Below, in pieces: positions 56,234 through 64,000 of a stretch of 64,000 bases of DNA. Position 1 is the stretch's first letter; every line of letters starts with the position of its first letter. The DNA is taken from NCBI GenBank assembly GCA_030141605.1, contig JAQGDQ010000010.1, positions 1,241,501 through 1,305,500 on the forward strand. Reading direction: 5' to 3'. Below the pieces are notes generated by a model that was not told where the DNA came from, made no database searches, and saw only the letters and a program-made list of their open reading frames with translations. This stretch comes from Tubiluchus corallicola. Lineage: Eukaryota; Priapulida; Priapulimorpha; Priapulimorphida; Tubiluchidae. Both the position numbers and the translations under genes were made by a program.

Positions 56234-59200
56234 CTATGAATCTTGCTTGTGTTCTGTACATTGGGCACTAGTTCTTGCTGTTTCATTCTGAATTTCTGAA
56301 AGAACTCGTATCATATTCTCCAGACCAAAAATGTAGCCTTTGTCTGGGCCGGAATGTGGCTTTTTATCCTGCTGAAACCCCTGGTGTGTCGCATGTGCGA
56401 AGTCAATCATTCTTACGTCAACCTTTTGCACAGGTTTAGTGTGCCATCGCGATAGGTTGTTCTCGGGTGAAGAATTTTGGTTTGTTTCACCATTGCTCCG
56501 TTCGTCGCAGGCGTTTTCGTATTTGCCTTGAGTTGTTACCGTGGTGGCACCATCATACATCACTAACAGTGAACTGGAATAAAATCGGAATGTGTCCTGC
56601 TGTTCTAACACTTTTTTAAGTTGTGTTAATCGTGTGATCATTGGACCTACCAAGTCTGTCCGAAGATGTATGCCATTGTGCAAAAATTTGGTCATGCCTC
56701 GACGGAAGCCGTCTTCACTTAGGGTACGTCCGTAGTATTTGTTCCGACAGATAAAATGTCCGGAATCGGCTTGGTAGACCTGCAAACATAAACATATTTC
56801 CTATTGCTTGAACTTGGAAAAGTGCTTGACTTGCTCTTCAGAAATGAATTAGTTTTAAATTTAGATATAACTAATGTAATGTAATGCACTAATCAAAAAC
56901 TTGCATCTCTAGGAGATCCTAACATCCAACTATCTTATAATAATAAGCTTGTAAATTCCGTAACAACTACAAAATGCTCAGGTGTAATAGTTGATTCTAG
57001 TTCAAAATTTATAGCGCATATAGATTTCATGATAAGTAAGATAAACAAAAAGATTGGTTATTTTCGTAGAATTCGTCAAAATCCTGCACGACGGTGCATT
57101 CATCGGCTGGAACTACATTGCTGAGCAGATTACAAATCATGCATAATGGAGTCACAAGAATTATTTGAAAATGTGTCCCTCGTGAACACATTTTCACCAT
57201 GTACAGAGAACTAAACTGGTTACCACTAGAAATCCGGCAGCAAATGTATATGGCATGTCTTATGTAAAAAGTGCTTAAGTGACCAAAATCCTTCAAATTA
57301 ACACTTTTTCGAATAATTGCATCAGTTTCGACCCAAGTCACCCACAAGAAATGAATTACAAATACTGTTATGCCAAACAAGCTGGACAAAAGTCTCTAAA
57401 CTACAATTTTGATGTTTTCTTTTGTTTAGATGTTTCGGTATTAGCCTGAAAATTGTTTGCAAACTGTGCACCAGTCAGGACCTTGTTGTAAAGGAGCTTT
57501 GCTCAATCAAGTTATCTTGAATAAATATGTTTTCTTTTCTTATCTTACCTTATCACAATAAGCAAAGTACACCATTAAACTTACTTAATCACTGCACTGG
57601 TAGCCTGCAGTAAACAGGGGCATTGTTTGCAATGCATAACTGCTGATGACCTACCCCTGATAACAGTTTCACAAAATCTTTACTGCACTAGGTTAAAAAA
57701 TTCCTCACAGGAGGAGAACAGCTGTTTTTGGTCGAGTTATGACCACTCACAACAACAGTTAGGAAAGCGCAACAATGAATACTTAGGCAATTCGCCAATG
57801 CATAGTGGCAGTCGCACCATCAAAGTTGCAGTCACGCATACCTTGTTTTCACAAGTTCACTGTTAGGTGCTGCATCATGTTGAATCTCTTGTAAAGTAGA
57901 CAAGGGCTTCTATTTGAGAAAGGGTGCTAGATTAGTGGGAAATGACCCCAGTATTATGCTTCTGAATATAATGGTGGTGTGAGCTTCTGGTGTGGACTGG
58001 GTGCTTATTAAAGTATTTACATTTAATAGTATCAGTGTTTTTCTTGACACTCGAAGGAGAAAGATTTTTTCAGCAGATCAGGGAATGAGGGTAGTAAGTG
58101 CCTGCATTTCTTAAGGGCGTTGTTTACGGTTAATCACTACATGAGTTATGACCTATTTCTGACAACAGTTTCACGAATGCGCTACTATGAATAGTAGTTG
58201 AGCAACTCGTCAATGGATAGGTGCAGTGGCGTCATCAAAATTGTGGTCACACATGTCCCGTTTTCATGAGCTCACTTCTAATTAACGAAGAAAGGTGCTA
58301 GTAGTAGGATCTGAACCCGGTATTTTGCTTCGAAAGCCATAAATCATACAATTAGCATGAATTGGATGTTTATTAGAGTAATCATTCTTGGTGGTACTAC
58401 TATCGTTGTTTTATTTAAGATGAAAGAAACAGAGCAGCAAGGTTCTGTATTGGCAGATGGTGTGACTGTAAATGATTCAGGGTCACAATGACTCATTACA
58501 AATTCAAGAAATTTTCAAATCACAAAGACGTTACTAGATGAACTGGCCTGTGCACTGGCGAGTTGTACAACAATATTCATCAACATCAAATTAAATATCA
58601 GTTATCTCTCTCAATATCAAATTAAATATTAAATGTCCATAATTACTATATTAATTTCCGTACAAAATCGTAATTACAAAGGTAACGCTTTAAATTTGGA
58701 ACTGACTATTCCTACTCAAGTACTTCTAAAATTTGAGCACTTTTAAACAGCCGAGACCTTGCATAGAGATGGAATTCGATGCAGCGCACTAGTATACAAA
58801 CTCGCATTTTAAAACGAAAATGACCATTAGTTTATCAAAGAGCCTGTTCAATTCCTGACAAGCATTTTATAAATTTGCTTGCACAATTAAATAAAAATAA
58901 TAATTCTCACCTGAATTCTATACAATGTTCAAGACGAATAATTGTTCAAAGCAAATAAGTATAAAAATGCAATACCTGCATACCACCAATGCGTACTCCC
59001 AGTTTAGCAGAGGTTGTCGCAGCACATTTAGCATTCTGACTAAGTTGTTTTGCTTCGCTGGCATCATCACCATGTTGACGGGTTCCCATCTTCAAATCCA
59101 ATACACAGGGATGCCGATAATGCGATGTCAAATTTTCTAACAAAATGAATTCTATACAACGGTCAAAGTTAACAACAACTTAAATAGTTTTTTCATTTCT

Positions 59201-62200
59201 GACTTGCCAGAATCCAGCATTCAGAGATATCACCTATAACCTTCTCAAAAAGGGATTAATAATTTGTTCCTCTTTTCAATTCAAATACATCATCCTCCCC
59301 TTCGCCCCCCTCAACTTGCGGGATTTGGAGTAGCATTCACTACTAGACAAAGACCTGTCTGACAAAGCACATACAAACTAATAAAATAATTCTTTTTCGG
59401 AGAGGTTTCTTATAGGCACCCTTTTCCTTAGCAGAAACAAGGCTATCAATTGTGAATGATTCAGTCGGTCCTGCCATGGTCTGAGTCTGCTTACAAGACA
59501 AAAAGAACAGTAAATAACAAACCTTGCTATTCAAATATAGAATTTTGATAATACCAGTTCTATACATTCTGCAGTAAACTATTCTAGTCAAGGTACTTGC
59601 AGAATATTGTAAATGGCTAATTTTTTAAGAAAAAAAACAAACAAATTTACCCCAAAAATGCAAATCAAGTTAGTTAAATTTGCATTTTTGGGCAAATCGT
59701 CAATAAATATGAACATACAAGACAGTCACCTAATTTTGATAATAACGCACTCAAAACTTAATAGGAATGTGCTGCAAAATATAACAGCAAATTAAAGAAA
59801 AAGATACTATGTGATGCTGCACCACTGCTACACAAGCATTTCCTCATCTTAGCCAACTGTTCTTTATGACAACGCAAGCTCCACGGATTGTGCGCTGAAC
59901 TGTAGTCTGCCCCACTGGACACTTCATCAAACATGGTTTCCGTATGACTTTCAAAAATCTCTAAGCTTCCAGATCGCCGCATTCTTACCCTGAAGAAGAC
60001 AAAGTACAACAGTTAAATTGTGAAGAGAAAATACCTGCGAAAATAATTACTTCTTTGTCTATATTCTAAAGGTAATATTATATCTGGTTATAAACAGAGC
60101 TGGTCCATTTAAACTAATTAAATAAAATATATAATACATATATAAACGGTAACTAAATCTACTGTTAACACGTTGCACAAACTAATGCACAGGCATTTGC
60201 AGAACAGTCTTTAAGGAAAGCAATTTGGAGGAGTGTTATAATGAGCAAAACCCATGTGTGCTTTTCCTATTTCCCATTATTGAGAGGCGAAAAATTTGTA
60301 CATTTTCGACAATTTACGGTATTACATATATATGTGTTCATAGGCACGCATCGTATTTGCTTTGTGATAAACACAAAATTATCATTTTATGAGCTTGCAA
60401 GAATGTTACTGAATAGGCTTAGGTTACGAAACATGCATCAGAAGAGTCAAGCATGTTAGTACAGCCAACAAAGCAATGAACTCATAACTGTGTATAACTT
60501 AACTTTTAACAGTTGTGCATTTTTAGCATTGTGTCATTGTCATGACGCTTTCTAATACATAAAGCAGTGGAGTTAGCAGCAATGCAAACTACAACTTTAA
60601 CAATATTTCACTGTGCTGTTCATCCAAAATTCCTTTCAAAGCGTTTATTTTGCTGCCCGTCTTTGGAAGAAAATTGATTATATCTTGTATACTAGAATAT
60701 TACATTATATACGCATACCTAGCTGATAAGTCTTTCAATTTTCGTTTTGGCCACGTTTTGGTATTGCCGATACCTTTGTGTTTCTGTACAGGAGACTTAG
60801 CTACAAGAGTAATGAAACCTTCATCATCTTCCTTGTAGGTAACCTCAACAACACCTACATAAAGAACAAATTTGCAGCAACAAGCAAAATATGTATTACA
60901 ATCAAATCTTACTGTCATAGAGAATTACTACAGATAAAACTTGTATGAGCAATAGGAGTCTGAATAATGCAATAGCAAAGTAATTTGAGTCAGATGGCAT
61001 GGTACCTTAGAGTTAATATGGATTTTTTTATGTCTGAAGTTCTCACCTTCAGTTCACTATAACATACATCATATAACATATACATTGCAATGCTCTGAAG
61101 ATGGAAGTTAGTACTTCTCTCTACTACTGGACGTGTACTCGAAATGACATAGTTTATAATAATAAATTTTTTATAAATGATATTGCAGGATTATGTAAAA
61201 TCTTGAAGCTCTCACTCTGGCTCATTTCAGATCATAACATTACTGATTAAAATTCTTGTAAGTCGTCAAATAAAAGTGTTCCTGATAGGGACACTAATAA
61301 TTAACAAATTTCAAGTCACAAGTTGCTGGTGCTCAATAAAACATTATAGCCTATCCCACAACAAAAAGTAGTTACTCAGTATTTAGCATAAAATAAAAAA
61401 TATATTGATTTCACTTAGGGTAGTCTGTGGTTTGTATAACAGAAGCTGACTCTAGAAGATTTTTAATATGCTATTAATGATATGCTGCAAAAATTGATGA
61501 AAAACATTAATTATAAAAACATTAAACGAGACACTATTTAATAAAGCCACAAATACCAAAATATCTGAATACATAATTAATATACGACGTACAAAAGAAC
61601 TGAATTGAATATAACTAATACTTATAATACACACAACTTAGCGAAAAGAGAAACTCACATTGAGACATCCCAAAAATTGCTGCTAGTACCTTTGTATTTA
61701 GCAGTGAATTGCTTCAGTTGGTCGGGAAGACTCTCATAAAAGTGCCTCTCTCTTGTGATGAGAGGTTTGCAGACAGTACTGTCATCAAACATGAGAACGC
61801 TAGAATGACCTCCAACTTGATGTATGAATGGTTCCAGAGGGATAAACACATTCCCTGCAGCCTCTGACCTGCTGTAAAATTTGTAAAAAATATATGGCTT
61901 AAATTCGAATAAAGCATAAGCAAGGTTATAAACAAGGTTACAGATAAAGTATAATTGACAATGGTATGCATCAAATAGTTTTCGAATTGAAATTCTCCTT
62001 TACAGTTAAGTGCTAATTGTGCAATTTTTGTACAGTAATTATGTGCAATCAAAGTTGAGCAAAACAGAGCTTAGTCAGTAAATAGCATGATTGCCATCAT
62101 GCGTAATTGTGTACTTGGAAACTGTCTCTTGTTGGTTTTATCCACAACCATGATACTGGTCACAGACATACACATACAAAAGATATACCGAGCATTGCCA

Positions 62201-62729
62201 AGACGCTTCTGCTGGTTTAGTATCTCATCTTACAGATTTATCTTTAATAATGAATGACATGGTAAATCCAACTACAATTATCTAACTTAACCTAGGTTAT
62301 GTTGTTGAGTGCTGGATCCTACCTTGCAAAAATGGGAGGGGTGAAGTACTGATATAAATATATATATATTTATATCTCATAATACACATTATATACATAT
62401 ATAATCTTAAAAGAACTGGCATATGAATTCAGCAGTTTTTTGCCAAAACTATGATAAAAGTGTTTGCAAGGTACTGTTATAAGAGAAAAACATTAAACCG
62501 TGTTAAATTATTTCATAATAATGAGTTGTTTTTTTTTATTTTATAATATCCTCAATCAGTGGTGGTCTTGTTACTTGTTGGCTGAGTAGGGAGCATTTTC
62601 CTTTTGCTCAAACCAGCAACTCTGTGGTATAATTAACTATGGAGATTGGCAAGAACGCACCTATTAAGTGCAAAAATGTTAAGCTCAAACTTACCAGTAC
62701 TGCCCCTCGTCCATTCTTAGCATTCGCAT
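56234..62729 (-). CDS. IP6K: Inositol hexakisphosphate kinase (6 coding exons)
   Basis: Phosphorylates IP6 at the 5 position with ATP to make the pyrophosphate 5-IP7, a regulator of phosphate and energy balance (family knowledge). Coding exons: 62729-62695, 61871-61690, 60854-60719, 59989-59808, 59151-58976, 56779-56234; 1257 nt, 418 aa, within the usual 410-440. Conserved blocks in order: [16 protein letters not shown] and CKPLI near the N terminus; YKG then an acidic strand; [17 protein letters not shown]; the inositol-binding PCVLDLKMG (193-201) with [27 protein letters not shown] (303-314); and the metal-binding DVRMIDFAH (358-366). The first ATG is the least sure: three in-frame ATGs lie in the 35-base first exon and no stop is seen immediately upstream. 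Exon 2 has a tandem CAGCAG acceptor. Vertebrates have three paralogues, so no number is assigned. Confidence 0.94.
56925..57540 (+). pseudogene. Decayed CR1/L2-like non-LTR retrotransposon fragment (RT C-terminus)
   Basis: On the plus strand, broken frames give [19 protein letters not shown], then [19 protein letters not shown], then [19 protein letters not shown], then [18 protein letters not shown]. This order (IxxVxxxKxLGVxxD, the HI...KI.K..G..RR helix, then the thumb and C-terminal helices) is that of the end of CR1/L2/RTE-type reverse transcriptases. Several frame changes and stops show it is dead. It lies antisense in the last intron of IP6K and ends with an AATAAATATG-like tail near 57530. 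Confidence 0.7.
57625..58375. repeat. Two diverged copies of an interspersed repeat in the last IP6K intron
   Basis: Copy 1 (about 57640-57975) and copy 2 (about 58140-58350) share ATGACCTA....TGA-A/C-AACAGTTTCAC, then CAATG-ATAG-GGCAGT-GC-CATCAAA-TTG, then GTTTTCA and a terminal block. In copy 2 that block, GGATCTGAACCCGGTATTTTGC, resembles the reversed 3' half of a tRNA (B box on the minus strand). The pair may be one SINE-type family inserted twice or a local duplication. Confidence 0.6.
59375..59486 (-). other. Orphan exon-like segment in IP6K intron 4
   Basis: A strong polypyrimidine tract and CAG acceptor (exon edge 59486) precede ACTCAGACCATGG; the ATG at 59477 opens 33 or more codons beginning [19 protein letters not shown], and GT donors follow at 59378 and 59374. 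It cannot be spliced in frame into IP6K: joined to exon 4 it meets a stop after eight codons, and joined onward to exon 5 it also stops. The FTIDSLV phrase is reminiscent of the short N-terminal motif of Emx/Not-type homeodomain proteins, but this is a weak resemblance. It may be a non-coding or poison exon, an exon of an unrelated nested transcript, or chance. Confidence 0.25.
62355..62405. repeat. AT-rich simple sequence in IP6K intron 1
   Basis: Interrupted TA/TATATA tract of about 50 bases. Confidence 0.7.
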
Positions 62730-63680
62730 TGCTATGAACTGACAGTGATCAGCGACTAACCAACACGTGCAAAGTGCAAGCACACCAGTATCGCCATAAT
62801 GAGTAATGGTTGTATCAATCAAATGTGCTTCGTAAAGTTCCTACACTTCACAAAAAAGTCAAGCAAAAAAGTTTAGTAACGCAGTATGGCAGTCCTAATG
62901 CCTATGCTTCCCATACCTATGACAGTACATGGTGAAATGTATTTGCAAAACTGGTGATGAGTCTGATGTATGGTGTGTGTGGTGTCTTACAAAGGAACAA
63001 AATATTTTTTCTCTGAAACTACTAACGATAGTCTCAGAGGAGAATGAAGTGCCTAGTGCTGATATACAGCTAACAAAAGTTTCGAATGGCTAAAAAGTAA
63101 GTTGATTAAGTTGGTTAACCATCCCACTGTGCGACTATATTATTGTACAACTCACTTTTACAGAGGTAGTCATACTTCAGCCCGGTGCATAATTAAATGA
63201 TACCAGCAATTCAATAAATTTTCAATTGGCTTTCACTAATAAATTTATTTGCAAAATACCATGGCAGCGAGTTGTGACTGTGCAAATGATTTGTTACAAG
63301 TTTCAAACTTTCAACTGAGATTAGGACAGTCACAGACTGCAGCAGCTGTCAAAGGTAGTCCGTCACAGTCTGAGCTACTGATTACTAATTACTGCTTTAG
63401 TGTAGTGTGTAGTGTAGGCATGTCATTATTCAGCAGTTATTGCATTTATTTCTTTAGATCAAATCATTGACAAGTGTAAATATTTGAACCAATTTACAGC
63501 TTTCCAAAAGTCTATGTACAACTATCATATACTACTACTTCTCCAAATTACATGACTTTATTAACTAAGGCAAAATTTTTATCTAAGGATTCTAAGCGAT
63601 TTTAACAGGATCCTTCCTTATGCCTATCCGTATGTTGTTTTGGCAAAGTTGTTCTTCTAGCCAAATCGTGTATATATGCT
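62730..63680. other. 5' flank of IP6K
   Basis: Presumed 5' UTR and promoter on the minus strand. No distinctive promoter motif; the frame at 63249-63470 has no recognised domain. Confidence 0.4.
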
Positions 63681-63684
63681 CATA

Positions 63685-64000
63685 TCCGTATCCTCAAAGG
63701 ACTATCTCTCTTTCCCAGCCCAGTGCTTGTCCAACCTTCTCGTAAATACATCTACACTTGGTGCGCATACCACATCGTTGGGTAAACTATTCCAACTACA
63801 ATTCTGTGCAAAAAATGATTCAATCCTATACACTTTTTTGATCTAAACTTGTATAGCTTTAGTGAATGCCTTTGGTGATTGACCTGGCCACCTGCAATCT
63901 CAATTTCAACTGTGGGCTTACAGCTTTATCATATATATTCGTTAAAATCTTATAAGCCTCAATCATGTCAATTCTTAGTGTTGGCAACTTAAGAAACTTT
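63685..64000 (-). pseudogene. CR1/L2-like non-LTR retrotransposon 3' fragment, runs off the window
   Basis: Minus-strand frames give LPTLRIDMIEAYKILTNIYD at the window edge and, nearer 63720, the order FFAQN, WNSLPNDVV, APSVDVFTRRLDKHW. This ...DMIE.YKI...NSLP..VV.APSV..F...LDKHW pattern is the well-known C-terminal tail of CR1-like reverse transcriptases. Internal stops and frame changes show decay. The rest of the element would lie beyond the right end. Confidence 0.75.

Overview
This is animal nuclear DNA: AT-rich, gene-sparse, with multi-exon genes whose introns obey GT-AG and keep the reading frame across every junction. Five conserved protein-coding genes can be rebuilt exon by exon. 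From the left: TRNAU1AP/SECp43 (+, 1784-8185, 8 coding exons, 298 aa); GHITM, a mitochondrial Bax-inhibitor-1-family membrane protein (+, 11801-14683, 4 exons, 334 aa); two tandem inositol 2-dehydrogenase-like oxidoreductases of the Gfo/Idh/MocA family (both -, 29300-19259 and 44242-38716, 6 exons each, 355 and 353 aa); TFB1M, the mitochondrial 12S rRNA dimethyladenosine transferase (+, 47358-54140, 6 exons, 329 aa); and an inositol hexakisphosphate kinase, IP6K (-, 62729-56234, 6 exons, 418 aa). These are housekeeping genes present across animals. The gene set, intron sizes and the kinds of transposon suggest an invertebrate, but the sequence alone does not fix the phylum.

The two oxidoreductase genes share all five intron positions and phases and have equal exon lengths except at the 3' end, so they are a tandem gene duplication. 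The telomere-blind left copy (19-29 kb) has been enlarged: its intron 4-5 side carries a ~1.3 kb array of a 28-bp repeat, and its intron 3 carries a hAT-like DNA transposon that was itself entered by a 5'-truncated non-LTR retrotransposon (reverse transcriptase plus RNase H, one frameshift). That retrotransposon is flanked by a 287-bp direct repeat with a single mismatch, an exceptionally long target-site duplication.

Between genes lie repeats and no recognisable host genes: a 29-bp minisatellite (18.5 kb), a cluster of palindromic repeats (30.6-31.1 kb), a textbook 711-bp non-autonomous hAT element with a perfect 8-bp target duplication (32.1 kb), fragments of CR1/L2-like retrotransposons (56.9 and 63.7 kb), several inverted repeats and short tandem duplications. 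Exon 1 of TRNAU1AP lies in a locally duplicated block whose second copy is decayed.

Functionally, TFB1M and GHITM act in mitochondria, SECp43 supports selenoprotein synthesis, and the two dehydrogenases and IP6K act on inositol compounds. I see no operon-like or novel multi-gene system here; the most unusual items are the giant target-site duplication, the duplicated dehydrogenases, and the decayed exon-1 copy.
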